In this document: piece by piece, positions 11,336 through 24,150 of the stretch
Layout of the letters: each line of letters opens with the position of its first letter
How positions within the stretch are numbered: the first letter of the stretch is position 1
From: Fragum whitleyi
Taxonomy: Eukaryota > Mollusca > Bivalvia > Cardiida > Cardiidae
Length of the DNA: 64,000 nt
Reading direction: 5' to 3'
NCBI GenBank assembly: GCA_948146395.1
Contig: OX411555.1
Location: 59,790,460-59,854,459 of the forward strand
Notes under the pieces: model-generated
Seen by the model: the letters and a program-made list of their open reading frames with translations, nothing else
What the model was told of the DNA's origin: nothing
Databases searched by the model: none
Made by a program: the position numbers and the translations under genes

Positions 11336-11701
11336 TTTTCAGGCAGAGCGAGTAATTTGCCCCTTTGTTTCCAATGGTCTATGGGAGGTCACTTGGTGAA
11401 TGGAATTACTGGAATGGTAACCTCCCCTGACACTACTTAGGTATATAAAACAATGGCCAATTACTTGAAATTACGGAATACACATGAATAGCGATACAGT
11501 CCGAGCAGGTAAAGTAAAACATTCAGGTAAAGTAAAACATTCAGATCGTGCGATAAAGGTTTATGCAAAGGGCTTTTACTTTACTTTTCAACACAATCTG
11601 GACGAGTGTCTGCATTTTTTACCTGTGTATTTAAACACTTACCTTTTCTTTCTTTATTTGAGAATGAAAATCGCGGAAAATTAATTATTTTATAGAACTT
11701 T

Positions 11702-12570
11702 TTAACTCACCTGAGCAAATCGTGCTCAAGGTGAGCTTTTGATATCATTGGATGTCCGTCGTTAGTCGTCTTTCGTCAGACGTCAACAATTTAAGTGTTT
11801 ACACTCTAGAAGCCACAAATATGGACCAATCATCTTGACACTTTGTCAGAATGTTCTGCAGGTCACATGGATTAACCCTTTTGAAAGTGGGAAGGATCCG
11901 TGCCATATCACAGGGAAAGGGGCATAAAAGACACATTTCTTGTTTACACTTTAGAGGCCACATATATTGTCCAATTATCATGAAACACAATAGAGGCCAC
12001 AATGATCCAATCATCATGAAACTTGGTCAGAATGTTTGTCAGATTTCATGGATGAATCTTATTGAAAATGGGAAGGATCCATGCCATATCACGGGAAAAG
12101 GGGCCCTGATGACAATGTTTTTGTTAACACTATAGAGGTCACAAATATGGTCTAATCTTCACGAAACTTGGTTAGAATGTTTGTAAGGTTACAAGAATGA
12201 AGCCTATTGAAAATAGGAAAGATCCGTGCAATATCACAGGAAAAGGGGCCTTAATGACAATGTTTCTTGTTTACACTATAGAGGCTACAAATATGGTCCA
12301 ATTATCATGAAACTTGGTCAGAATATTTGTCAGGTCACAAGGGTGAACGCTTTTGAAAATGGGAAGGAGGCATGTCATATTACAGAAAAAAGGGGACTAA
12401 ATGTCAATTTCCTTGTTTACACTCTAGAGGCAACGAATATGATCCAATCTTCTTGAAACTTGGTCAGCATGTATTTCTTGACACAAGGATGAACCCTATT
12501 GAAAATGGGAAGGATCCATGTCATATCATGAGAAAAAGGGCCTTAATCACAATTTTCTCATTTCAACTCT
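11702..12570. repeat. Diverged tandem array, ~145-bp unit, AGCTCACC-type
   Basis: It opens TAACTCACCTGAGC, then AAATCGTGCTCAAGGTGAGC, followed by about five diverged units. Each contains GGCCACAAATATGG, CATGAAACTTGGTCAGAATG and GAAAATGGGAAGGATCC. Related openings are seen at 42333. ORFs of 66-94 codons through it (11851-12135, 12226-12456 and 12372-12572) come from the repeat unit and are not genes. Confidence 0.75.
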
Positions 12571-13353
12571 AACAATTCATAAAATTGCAATCAGATAACA
12601 ACATTATCATAATTTAAATTATGAGATTACGGAGAATGGATTTGCATTATAAAATAAGAATAATAACCTAGATCATCTAATTGTCATTTCTTCCTTTTAT
12701 ACCCAATGGATCAGACAATCACTCTTTAAACCACACCCGGCATAATGCCGAAAGTTATCAAAACCTTGTAATTACAGGACTTTGGTCGACGATCGACGAT
12801 ATATGTTGAGAAATGTATATCTGAAAAAAGATGCGAACTTGGGTCAGCATTTTCTTTTACATCGTAAATTTACATGTAAAATTCCTCCCCGTCTCAACAA
12901 ATGGAAGAATCACTCTAGTATGCCAACAGAAACGTCCACCATCAGTACTTTCAGTGCTTTGATTTATATCAAACCTAGATATGTCTCCAATTCCAAGTAA
13001 TTCCGTATAATTGCCTCAAACAAGATTACAAAACTGTAACGCGTCAATTGCTCGTCAATCCATCGTTGTTTTAGCACAAAACTTTGGTCAAACTAACCGA
13101 CATTTTATCCAGCAAAATAGTCTATGACATTCTTTATTCATTCTTATTATAGTTGTCATTTTTAGCTCGTCTGTTTTCAGAGAAACCCGAGGTATCGTTA
13201 TCGCCGTCGCGTTGTTGTTGGCGTTTGTGTTGGCGTTGACGTTGGCATTACAGTTTATACGACGGGTTTTTTTACTTACACGTTTTATATAATCGTGTTA
13301 CTGCAGCCGAGCGTTTGCACCCGTAGGCGGCGCTAATTATTCGTTGTCTCCAG

Positions 13354-13700
13354 CATTCGGAACATCGCTCGGACTTTTACGTTTACTGGAAAATACCTCG
13401 GACGTAAGTGTATTACTTTTGTGTCATTTTTGGGGTAATTCGGCTTCATGCGGTACTTCTGTTATTTAAAACATCTTGTTAATTCTCTCCGATCGTCTGC
13501 AGAGATATCTATGGAAAATAATAATTTGATAACAAAACGCAGTAAACAGACTGCAGTTTTTAATCAAATTACAATATGCCCACTTTATTCTTTCCATTTA
13601 ATCAATCAATTATTCTCACAGTGATTTTGTTTTATGCAACGTCATCCGTAGCGGCATCGTTGATGTTTGTGACGTCATATAAACCCACGTGCAAAATGAC
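13354..13700. repeat. Repeat related to 54310-54735
   Basis: Begins GCATTCGGAACATCGCTCGG, then CGTTTACTGGAAAATACC, and contains ACAAAACGCAGTAAACAG and AAATGACGCGCTGTCATGG. The end resembles the MULE-like element ends. No coding content is recognised. Confidence 0.5.
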
Positions 13701-14576
13701 GCGCTGTCATGGTTTCCTTTTCGTATCACGAGACCCATTCTCTTTCTTCGGTATTAAAGGTACACATATCAGTAGGAAATATATCCGTTATAGTTTCTTT
13801 TTCGCAGAATATTTTAGATACTTAAAGCCCACTACAAACTATGGAAATCAAAATTCCGTAAATCAATAGCATAACGTAAATAAAAGAACTTCGCACAACA
13901 ATCATTGGATTATCCTAATGAGTTTATTTGAATGGTTAAGTATCAGACCAATCAAGCTTCGTAAATGTATTGTTTTTGGCTAATTAAGTAATTGATATTC
14001 AAATTTACTCTTACCTTAAACATGGTAGAGGAAAATTTCTGAAAGTAATTGGAATTCTACTATTCAAATCAACGTTCAATAAGTTTCTTTTAAATTTAAA
14101 AAAAAAAACGTAGTACTATACGAAATCAAAATTGATACTTTGAGTTATAAATTGATGTACATTTTGAAATCTTTGGAAGGCTCTTGTCATAAGAGAGCGG
14201 TAAACTTGAATGTGAAAAGATTTCACATTCATTTAAAACAAAACATTTTTTATCATTATACTAGATCTAAAAGTACACAATGGTTTTTGTACAATAAGAC
14301 TGTATCAATCTTAATGTACCAACGAACCGCGTAAATTTTCAAATAGACATTCCAAAGCGCATTTGAATGGAATAGAATAAGCCCTTAAACTGTCGTACTC
14401 GAACCATTCAAAAACGATCAAACCCATTGAAAAATATAGAATCAACAACGTCATTCAACATAAATTTTGGCAGAGAAAAATCGCGATTTCACTGACATAA
14501 TTCGAATTGTTAACGCCTCATAGGTTCTTAAAGAAATTGGAGGCTATGTGTGGAACTTGTATGCATTTTTTATTAA

Positions 14577-14643
14577 AGGGAGGTAATCAATATCGCTAAT
14601 TTTGTTCATCCAGAACAAAATTTGCGATATAGAATTACCTCCC
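14577..14643. repeat. Hairpin ending in GGGAGGTAAT / ATTACCTCCC
   Basis: Inverted arms GGGAGGTAATCAATATCGC and GCGATATAGAATTACCTCCC flank TTTGTTCATCCAGAACAAAA. The same unit is inside the mariner-like elements at 41360-41780 and 60043-60460. Confidence 0.6.
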
Positions 14644-14754
14644 ATTAAATTCACTCAAAACTCGCTCCTCACACTCATTCAATTTCATTCCCAAATCATT
14701 CCAAAATCATTTAAGTTGGCAATTTAACAATGTTGTTAAATGTAGTTCCACAAC

Positions 14755-14890
14755 GTTTCTGAAGTTATTAACTTTTACAGTGTTAATCGGGGTTGCCTAA
14801 TGATTTTCATTTGGAAACCTCGGTCAACATTATGAAAGATCACGAATTCCGAAAAGTTGCAGAAATATAACGGTTCCACTACCTTAAGTG
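14755..14890. mobile_element. piggyBac-like MITE (TTAA family), partial copy
   Basis: It carries the family palindrome (GTGTTAATCGGGG, GATTTTCAT, GGAAACCTCGGTCAAC) and the right terminus GGTTCCACTACCTTAA, ending at a TTAA. The left terminus is degraded. Confidence 0.55.
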
Positions 14891-16646
14891 CAAACAGTAT
14901 CACAACCACTGCGCTTTCCTCGAAACAGACTGAGGGTCATAATTTCATTTCTAGAGTTGATGTTTCTATTTTCTCCTAGACACCCTCGGTTCAGTTTGTT
15001 ACTTATTTATTTCTCTAATAATATTAATGAATTTGCATGGATTGTACGTATCTATTATGTCACCAATTACATTCTACCATCTCTGATGTATATATAAACA
15101 TTTCACTGCTAGTTTTGTTGACTCACATTTTTTCTTCAAAAGTGGTTTCGAGAAGAGCTTGAATTATAACGGGCAATGAATACCCCCTCCTGACAAAGAA
15201 AGGATTATAAAGCATGCTTGGGCCAAAGGCGTTGTTGTGCAGGTCTAAATAGCGTGAGCTCTGTCTTGCGAATGATATTTTTAAAGATGTGTGCGAGAGT
15301 AAGATGGTGATAACACGACGCCCGTGTATCCATTTTTAAAACCGAATAATCCAAAGTGCTTCATTTACAATGCATGTATATAGTCTAATATGTATGAAAG
15401 ATATCCCTTATTAAAAAAATCTGCCTGTATAAAACCAAATGGTGAACTCGAACATTTTCGCAATCGCTATTTTTTTGGTCACGTAATGCAAGATTTACTG
15501 TAGATAAATATAAATTCAAAATCTTTATTGAAACCGTTTTCGTCCGAAACCGTCAAATAGAATTTTAGGTCTGTTCGATACACGTATCAATTTACACGTT
15601 TAATTAATGTTCGATCAGAACACAAAGAGTTACTTTTCTTTTGGGATTTCTATTTCGTGGGCTTTCGACTTTCTCCTGGTAGATTTTTCTACCGGTATTT
15701 TCTTGACCCTCTTATAAATGGACACGGGAATAATGGTTAATTAATTTAGATTTATTTTCATTCAAATAGCTCTCTTTTACATTTTATTGAAATAAAAGAT
15801 ATGTCACAATATTTCCAACGCGCTTGTTTTCTTGCGTTCATTTTTTCAACGGGTAAATTTCAAGCGAACAAAGCACCCACATTTGAAGTTTATATCTTAG
15901 AGTTGTAAAAAAAATCTTTTCCGATTAAAATGGCTTTAGACAGAATTTTATTTAAAAATCTACGAGTTTGTTTTTTTTTTCAAATACACCTTTAAGGGTT
16001 TTATGGCCACTTTTTCAATTTACAACCAATCATTCTGCATTTTTTGAGTCAAAAAGTATTTTACTTTATTTGATACACTTTGTCTACATTGAGGCTAATT
16101 ACAAGTAAAAAAAATATCTTTAATACAATATAATGTACGACAGATTTGATAGAGAAATGCTGTGGTTAAGATAAGATTCTTAATAATATTTTTATAGAAT
16201 TTTATAATTACTATAAAAAAAATACTACTATTGTCTTTTAAATTATAAATACCTTATGTATGCTCGTATGTGTGACATTTTGGTTTAAACATATTTTATT
16301 CATATCAAAATTTACAACAAACAAATACAATGAGACTACATAAGATAAAGAGATATTTGATATAAAATGGATAAGAACGGAAGCTTGAGCTTATAAAGTG
16401 CATTTCCATAATGTGTGACATTTTCAACAATTTCATATCTGCACACAGTTTGAAATTGGTCTTACTGTGTTATTAGTAGCCAGCTATTAACCCAGCGTTT
16501 TTCTTAACACAGAGCAAATACATTTGTAATTCGAAATTGTCTGTCATCCTGTCTAGATAGCCGCTCTTCTGCTCTTCACGCACGTAAAAATACTGAACTG
16601 TCTGCCACATATTCAAAAAAAACTTCATCCCACTCTTTTTTTTCAG

Positions 16647-16879
16647 TCATATGTATACCAGTTACAAAGAAATTCACAGGTCTTGTTGTTGCAAACAGTG
16701 TAGACCCTAGTTCGGTTAGACCAGCGACAGTAAATATTTGTGAGGATTTCGTACATACTATAGAAGGTGAAATACTAATAGACAATAATGGCTCAGAAAT
16801 TGTGGAATCAAGAGAGATAATTAAGGATTTGTTATCCGAAGACTGGAAGCGCTCGATAAAAAAGCAATACCGAAAGTTT
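16647..16879 (+). CDS. Paralogue A, exon with NICEDFVH motif
   Basis: After two phase bases it codes 77 residues ending KKQYRKF, then donor GTAAGTATT. The equivalent exon of paralogue B has 78 codons and the same phases. Confidence 0.55.
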
Positions 16880-19567
16880 GTAAGTATTAGGAAAGGCAAT
16901 TAATGAAGCTTAGGACATGCACTTTAATAACACATCGGTTTTGTCATCATTTAGCTTTATTTTTTCTCTTTACTTTTCCAAACTCTTCCAGAGGAAATGC
17001 AACTTTCTACATTCTGAACAAGTTACCCGATCTGTGAAGGGACTGTGGATTTGTAAAGCTGGGTATCATCAGCTAATGATCAGTTTAAAACATATCTTTA
17101 TTAATTAAAGAGAGTAGTATCCATGTATACACTACAAAAGGACAGATCCCAAGACCGGGCCCTGTGGGACACCGTAATTGAGATCATCAGGGTCCCAACA
17201 ATTGTCGTTTATTGAAACATACAGTGTCCTACCAGGCATATAGGCATTACCAAAAACTATACCCTGCTTCGGTCTTTTCATCCTATTAGACGTTTTCTAA
17301 GAAGAACCCATTAAACACATTACGTAGCCTAGTAATCAAGTGCACAATGACACGTTTTTAAAAGTTATTCCTTATTTGACACAATTCCTTTCATTTTATC
17401 AATGTTTTTTCATGCAAGATAATAAAGATACATCTTTCAGACAAGTGAACAAAAAAGCTAAAAACAAATTATTCGTGAAAATATAGCCGCTCTTGTTCAC
17501 CAAATGAAAGATCATTCGACCTTACACTGAAACAAATAATTATTCTTCATTTTATTGGTGAAGTTTCATTTCATCTGTGGAATTACGGGTTGCTGTGCGA
17601 CCTAGTTTCAAATGGCAAACAAGAGCACCGCCTAGGAATGTAACGCTCGGCTGAAGGTGCTGAATAATTAAAAAAAATCTAAGTCGAAAAAGTGGCATAA
17701 TTCTTACAAAAATGCCTAAGGAGTTATTTCCTTGTTAGTCTTGATAGCTATTGTAATTGTGAACACACATGCCAGAGATATGACCGATGTCAAAGTTAGC
17801 ACGTGAACGCCTTCGCTATCGCCTACACCAAAACCATGTGTTTTTAAGCGACCACTTTTATAAAGCGACCGTTTTGAATGGCCTTTGAAATAAGACGTTA
17901 CTAGAATAAAATTATTATAAATGAACCTTTTGCAGTTTAAACTCATTAGAATCGCCTCAAAGAGGCGATTCTATTGATTTTTGATAATTAAGGATTATTG
18001 AGAAATTCGCAGTAGCATTCATCTTCAATAAAATATTTTCATACTTGTAAACAAAATGTATACTAAGCGACCATACTCTTAAACGACCGCTTTTGGTTGT
18101 CTCATAAGTGGTCGCTTAATGCAAGTTTTACTGTAATGTTTATTTTCTATTGTAGATGAAGAAACACATTCTCTGCAAAAACAAAGAAAAGAAAATCAAG
18201 GGGCAACACTTGCATGTTTTCTTAAAGATTAACAAAACAAAATACGTAAGAAATGTAAGTAGACAATTTTTTTAAGGTATACACTTTGCATCTGGGGTTA
18301 CATTCGATTGTAAAATCGTGTATTTCGCACGTTTAAATGAGTATAACAGTCTTTTGTTAACATGACGCTACATTCATATTTTATCAAGAAGGTTCAAAGT
18401 CTACATATGGAAACCTGATTGATTTAAGTCATTTGCTAGCGATTGTACCAAAACACTCATGAAAAATAAAGTGCTTTAAGTCAATTGCTAGCGATTGTAC
18501 GAAAAATACTCATGAAAAACAAAGTATCTTTAAAAAAGGGAAGGCATGGTTTATTCTATAAATACGCGATAAAGATAGTTCCATAAATCCCAAAGTTTTA
18601 AATTATGGGTGTCGCAAGTTTGATCCCCTGCGGCGGCAGGTGCATATCTTTTTCGACATTCATTTCCCACTAATGGATAGACAAAGATATTCTTAATATA
18701 AGCGCGAATGCAGATGAAGGCTAGGAACGGATATAACTACTATAAGCGCGATAAATACAGAGAAACAATGGTTAGATGCTCTAGTCTTCGTGATCTGGCG
18801 TAGAAACGTAGAAAAGCGCCGTTAAACCCTTTCAAACAAACGCACTCAATTTTAAAGGGTGTTTGATATCCAGTCAATTGTTTTCATCGTTTTGTTTACC
18901 TAGAAGTTTGTATTATAATTTCCTATTAAGTATTTCGTTATGCCTCTATAAATTTCTTTTTTTGTTAGATAATATTTCAAGTTGTATGTCATCCATTCTT
19001 TTGTTTTACGCAAGCAGGAATATAAATTTGTGGTTCTCTAATATAAGAAAAGATAAGAATAACACTATTTCACTACTTTTTTTTGCTAACAATAGTAGAA
19101 CAAAGATCGACTGAATTTTATTTTCAACTCTTTTTCTGCCGAATGTTAACTTTCTTTTAAACAAATTGTTTTGTACATTTCTAAAGTTTGAACCCTGAGA
19201 TTATATATATTTACAGGGTTCTTTGATGGATGTTTACATACGCGCTTCAAAGATATCATTTATACTGAGTATCCTAAAGACAGACGGAGTAAAAAAGTGT
19301 TGTCTGGCAGACAAGAGGCTAGCTGGTCTTTATGAACGATTTAGAATTCGAGTACAGGCGAACCTATACCATACAGTGTCGAAGGAATTATCGCAGTGGA
19401 ACGAGACTAATTGTACCATGGGCGCCGCCATATTGATTAATCAACCAATGAGGTGCGAGGATGTTACCAACGTGATCGCTATCGTTTTGAAAGACTCGTT
19501 ACATTTAGTAAAGCATTTATGGAAAAATATGAAAAAGGTTGCGATTTCAATGGAAAATAAAAAATAA
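16647..19567 (+). CDS. Uncharacterised tandem paralogue A, last three exons
   Basis: Three spliced exons on plus: 16647-16879, 18156-18254 (alternative end 18245) and 19217-19567, with TAA at 19565-19567. Each has a strong acceptor (TTTTTTCAG, TCTATTGTAG, ATTTACAG), and the internal donors are GTAAGT-type. They join in one frame, beginning in phase 1 from an unseen upstream exon, and give about 226 residues. Landmarks are TVNICEDFVH, LLSEDWKRSIKKQYRKF, GQHLHVFLKINKT, SFILSILKTDG and CCLADKRLAGLYERFR. The protein is helix-rich, with no membrane segment in the visible part. A paralogue with the same exon plan lies at 33553-35701. I do not recognise the family; the spacing in exons 2-3 loosely recalls a death-fold domain such as CARD, but this is weak. 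An intron contains an RT remnant and a mariner-like MITE. Confidence 0.55.
16975..17245 (-). pseudogene. Non-LTR reverse transcriptase remnant
   Basis: The minus strand reads GRTLYVSINDNCWDPDD, then LNYGVPQGPVLGSVLL, followed by stops and frameshifts, then ADDTQLYKSTVPSQIG. These are the GVPQG and (Y)ADD regions of a LINE reverse transcriptase; the catalytic ADD segment is in a different frame. It is an inactive fragment inside an intron of paralogue A. Confidence 0.8.
17830..18136. mobile_element. Mariner-like MITE, copy with GCGACC motifs
   Basis: The right end is AGTGGTCGCTTAATGCAAG followed by TTTTACTGTA, the TA-flanked CAGT terminus typical of mariner-like elements. Repeated TAAGCGACC blocks lie near both sides, and a central palindrome ATTAGAATCGCCTC / GAGGCGATTCTATT sits at 17945-17972. 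Its relative is 45877-46207. The left end is degraded, so the start is approximate. Confidence 0.55.
18156..18254 (+). CDS. Paralogue A, middle exon
   Basis: 33 codons in phase 0 ending at AAAT before GTAAGT; a second in-frame donor at 18246 would shorten it by three codons. It includes GQHLHVFLKINKT, aligned with RQHNLLEFIMTNRT in paralogue B. The acceptor lies only about 20 bp after the end of a mariner-like MITE. Confidence 0.5.
18605..18850 (+). mobile_element. tRNA-derived SINE, 5'-truncated
   Basis: Starts inside a tRNA-like head at a B-box-like AAGTTTGATCCCCTGCGGC, followed by a body with GGCTAGGAACGGATATAAC and the 3' segment GCGCCGTTAAACCC common to molluscan SINEs. The A box is absent, so it is probably not transcribed by Pol III. 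Confidence 0.5.
19217..19567 (+). CDS. Paralogue A, terminal exon
   Basis: 116 codons and a TAA stop. Contains SFILSILKTDG and a CC pair also present in paralogue B (RICCLEDR). AATAAA-type signals overlap and follow the stop (19557-19568). Confidence 0.55.
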   Translation, partial: GSLMDVYIRASKISFILSILKTDGVKKCCLADKRLAGLYERFRIRVQANLYHTVSKELSQWNETNCTMGAAILINQPMRCEDVTNVIAIVLKDSLHLVKHLWKNMKKVAISMENKK

Positions 19568-20569
19568 AAAGGATAATTTGTGTATGTATAAAGCTTATTG
19601 TAAGATGCTATTAATATAGTTTGCATTTTAGTAATTTTGTGATTTTCGATGTAGAAATCTAGTATTGCATGATTACAAATAACATTTTTGTTGTATAAAA
19701 TATCAAAAAGTACATACATCCATGTCATTTTTCACATTTACATATCGGTGCAGTCTGATTAGGGTCATTTTGTGTTTACATGTACATAAATTAAGAGATT
19801 TAAAATAATATAATTTATTTTCTCAAAGTACTAAGAAACTGTACATGATGCTGTTAAGTATCAACTTCTTGTATGTGCCGCGCTTATTTAACAAGTACCT
19901 GGATAAAACAGATTGGCTTCAGTTGAGGTTATTAAAAGGTTTCGTTTCGAAAATTATCGTATAGGAGTGCAGAATGATACCTTTGAGTCGGAAAATCATT
20001 CAAAAGCTATCATTTTCGGCATGTGCAGTCCGATTAGTATCGGCAAATTTCAAAATTCTCAGCTAGCCCAACAATAAATACTTATATTAAATTACGCAAA
20101 GCCTCGAAACGGGCGAAGAATATAGAGGATATTGAATGATTGGTCATTGAATACCGAATTTATTAAACGAGTCATCTATAACAGATAAAAACGAGGCTGC
20201 GCAGAGTTTTAATCTGTTTATAAATAGATGACAAGTTTAATAAATTCTGTATTTTTATGAGCACAAATTTTATATTCTATTTATAAAATGGCCCGAATTT
20301 TTGCGAAAAATCGTCAGAATTCTTGAAATTTAATATTTCATTTTTCCGCGAAACTTATAACGCCCTTAAAACTGACGTCACAATAGATAAATTTTGACGT
20401 CATTTTCGCTGATATAAAATAGCGCTGCAATTCGCGCTGGGCTCATTTGCATAGTTATTCCACTAGTGTAATAATACACGTGTCATATCAAAAATATTCA
20501 ACAAGGTTATTTTACTCCAGCGACGAAGGTCACATTATAAAATCTGATTCATTTGAAAAAAAAATAGTT
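19568..20569. other. Non-coding stretch downstream of paralogue A
   Basis: AT-rich, with no recognisable gene or repeat apart from an imperfect inverted pair around 20100-20260 (GAATTTATTAAACGAGTCAT against GATGACAAGTTTAATAAATTC). Confidence 0.4.
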
Positions 20570-21010
20570 TACTGTATAGAGGAACCGTGGCCTTTGTAAT
20601 TTCCTTTATATCAGAATATATACAGGATAATCGTTTGTCTAAGTGTAAGATCGATTTATGTTCATTGAGTAAACAACAAAAGCTAAAGTTTAACGAGTGG
20701 CGTAAAAATATAGTTTTCTTTTTGACGAGTGAAAAATTAATCGATCTTACTCGAAAAACAAACGATTGTTCTATTTCTCTATTGTAAAAATGAAACAGAA
20801 TGTGAAATTTCTTGGACAAATTTTCGTAAAGCGCATCATTTTGCACATGATTGCTATGCAACGTTCATTGTGACGTCATCAATTTCGCCCTGCATAGATG
20901 ACGTCAGATAGGATGAAATGCATTAAAGCATGGTATAAGTTCTTGATAATTTTACTGCTTTTGCGGTGAGATTATCAAGTGATAATCTACCGTTATTTCT
21001 CGATAAACCA
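20570..21010. repeat. Dispersed ~400-bp repeat, copy 2 (inverted relative to 7385-7800)
   Basis: Same blocks as 7385-7800 in opposite orientation, ending GAGATTATCAAGTGATAATC, then CGTTATTTCTCGATAA. ORFs at 20535-20861 (minus) and 20587-20787 (plus) fall inside it and look incidental. Confidence 0.6.
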
Positions 21011-22261
21011 CCGAAAATCATTAAAGAAAAAAACCCATTATTTTCTAGTAGTAGGGATGTAGGGACATGATTCTTTGATCCTTAATTAGCATGTCAATTT
21101 TCATCATTAGGCAATTAACACCATTTAAAACAATTTAATCTTATATTCTATGAACAATTCATAGATGATAGATATAAAGAAAAAGTAACAGAGAGGTGCC
21201 TGGATCAGTTCCCTATCTTAGACAACACAAATTATATCGCTCCCTTTGCTTAGATAATAGGTAGATTTCTTACAATTAACTAAGATTTATGAAAATACGT
21301 AATATTGAAGCATATCATCTGCAGATCTTTATGCACAGCTTTTGGGAAACATACACGTGGATAGAAAATTTTATTAACAGGCGGCCTTTTTACAAAGATG
21401 CATACAAACTTTATCATCTTGATATAATGTTAGAAAAAATATGGCATAAGCATATAACAGCGGTGATAACAATAAAGATTATCAAAGAATACATACATGT
21501 ATAGTTTTCAATAAAGACATATGATTTTAAAACGAATAGAGCTTACCATTCTCTTTCGATGTTTTACCTTTTTATACCCCGCAAAACGATTATTTCGTGG
21601 GTATACTTGAATCAGCCTGTCTGTCCGCCCGTCTGTGGACACATATACTAGCCACAATCAATAAGGTTACATACTTATTTACCGAACTTCATGAATGAAA
21701 TTACATCACAGTGTGTAATTCACTATAACAATCAAAATAGACCTAGTTAGGATTTAGTAACATACGCAATTTTTGCCCTATGGTCTTTTTCACCATAATA
21801 ATCTGACCAATTTTGTGATTCCCATTTATACAGCGTTAATTTCTGCAACCCCCGTCACTGTCTGAATGTATTTTATGTAAGCAATATTATTATTTTGCAA
21901 TGTTCGTTTATCACATGTTTATGATCTGGACGATAAACTATTCTTATAAATAGCTTCTTATTAATTTGTTTGTTGCTATGGTTACCAAATACCCATTTGT
22001 CCTCTTACAAGCACATCAAGAAGTGTATAATGTTCGCTTGCTATAAGTCAAGTAAATTTGAATAGGAATTCAACACCCTTGATTGATGTATGTACGCTGT
22101 ATACTTTGTCATTTACCAGAACGTAACTTTGCTCATTACGATTGTTGTACAATTCATGTATCTTAAAGAAAATAAAGGTTATGTTTTGTAATTTCTGACG
22201 ATGTTTGTAAGGCGCACAGTATATTGGCGAATCGTTTAAAACCAATCGCCAAAGACACGGT

Positions 22262-23235
22262 ACATACATTATCACCACCATCTTTTCACTTACAAACCGG
22301 CATCCTTTTGAAACACAATCTTGATTTGGATTCTTACCAATACTGCTAGTCTGCTACCCATTTTCAGCTGGGTCATTATCCATTTACTTTCTTGTCCAAG
22401 GAAATTACTCTTCTTTACCAAGACTCGGACCTGATCATTGGATCAAGAGAAACTACTTTAACAACGTAGCTATCGTGGCAGACTGTTATAATAATCTAGT
22501 TATTATTAACCATGATTATGCATTAAAAGTTTGCTTTTAAAGATTAGAGAAAAACACATTTTTTCCCAGAGATGATCCCCAAATGAATCGTTCAAAGCAA
22601 GCTTTAATTGTAACCAGAATAGTTACAAAATCCTTCCTTTTATTTGCTGCTACCATGAATTTATAAAGTAAATCCTCCATATTTATTTCAGAAAAAAGTG
22701 TTTGGTAAATATAACAAATAAATACACATTCTTTCCATGTGCTCATATTCTTCATATGCTTATAGAATTTAGGCGATCCTTACGTGATCGGCGTTTACCA
22801 AAGAGTTAGGTGTTTTAGTCTAAAATTCGCCGGTATTTCCGGAAGTCACCCGGAACGCATGACGTATGGATCACGTGATTTAACTTAAAAGATGCTTAAA
22901 TCTTTCTATTGAAATGAAGTCAGAAGTCATATTCGAGAAATATCTTGATATTTAGCCGTTTAAAAAACGAAAAACCTTATCGCAATTCAGACTTACATCA
23001 AACAAACTTCTTAACGAAATCGGACGATATGCGAACCGACGTCTAAGTCGAAATAAGAGAAAATGCACCTTGTAAATAAAAATGATATGGAAGATGAGTA
23101 CCATTTTGTCGTAGTAGGTCAATTTGTCTTTAGATATCAAAAATAGCATGACTAGCATTATTGGTAAGAATCCAAATTAAGATTGTGTTTCAAAAAGGTG
23201 CCGATTATTTTAAAAGATTGTGGTGATAATGTATG
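22262..23235. mobile_element. Inverted-repeat element with ~95-bp arms
   Basis: Left arm: ACATACATTATCACCACCAT, ... GGCATCCTTTTGAAACACAA, ... GATTTGGATTCTTACCAATA. The right arm (about 23133-23235) is the inverse: TATTGGTAAGAATCCAAAT, ... TTGTGTTTCAAAAAGGTGCC, ... ATTGTGGTGATAATGTATGT. The interior of about 770 bp has only short ORFs, so it is non-autonomous; the superfamily is unknown. Confidence 0.7.
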
Positions 23236-23589
23236 TCTACTCAAAAGGAAAACAACAACTCACTTTTGAATTTTATATTTCAAGCAATGAAAATAAGAAA
23301 GGAAGTTTTATCTTAAAATGTATTACTTTACAAACAAGACGCCATCACTACCTCCCAATTAGGCCATCTATACAAAAATATAAGTTTCAAAGATTTGTTT
23401 CATGTATGTTTATCTTACTATATTTGTTTTTTGTTAATTTGTATTTTGCCTTTTTATTGTTTATATTTGTTATATTGTTTAATTGGCCAAAGGCATTATA
23501 TTTGCTGAGTGGCCAAAAGGACATTGTGTAACACTAGCCACAATCGACCCACAAGATTTGGGCTACTGCCCACGTAACAGCATTTTTTC

Positions 23590-24150
23590 CAAATGTTGAC
23601 CTAAACACACGACCTTGACCTTTAAGCATGACCTTAAACTTGATACCTACAGATGTACATCACCGAAAAATTTCATTATGCCAGTTATGAGACAGTGTAT
23701 CTATAATATGCATCAATAAACTCAACAATAAAAGTTGTAGTTTTAAGAAGTTTGACCTTGACAGATGACATTGACTTTGTCACATGACCTTGACTTTGGT
23801 ATCACCAGACGCAGATCATTATGATCTATCATCATGCTAAATATAAGCCTTGGATCTTAAATAGGCTTGAAGATATTGGCAATGTTAATTTTTTTGTTAA
23901 GTTTTTAGTTGTTTTACCTTAAGAGATGACCTTGACCTTGTCGAATGACCTTGACTTTGGTATCAGCAGATGCGGATCTTTGATATCTATCATCATGCCA
24001 AATATGAGCTTTGTATCTTGTTAAGGCTTGAAGATATTGGCAATATTAAATTCTTTTGTAAACTTTTGTAGACAGACCGACGGGCGGTCGGACAGACGGA
24101 CAACAGTAAAAACAATATGCTCCCGATTTTTAGATACGGGGAAATTCAAT
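23590..24150. repeat. Diverged tandem array, GACCTTGAC-type, ~175-bp unit
   Basis: Two to three units contain GACCTTGAC, TTTGGTATCA(C/G)CAGA, TCATCATGC and GGCTTGAAGATATTGGCAAT. It ends with a GGACAGACGGACAAC run followed by ACAATATGCTCCCGA. No coding content. Confidence 0.65.

Noticed and set aside
11799..12572. ORFs of 66-94 codons on both strands
   Set aside because: All are read through a diverged tandem array, and their peptides repeat with the unit.
16576..16899. A 107-codon minus-strand ORF
   Set aside because: It is antisense to a plus-strand exon with strong splice sites and a paralogous partner.
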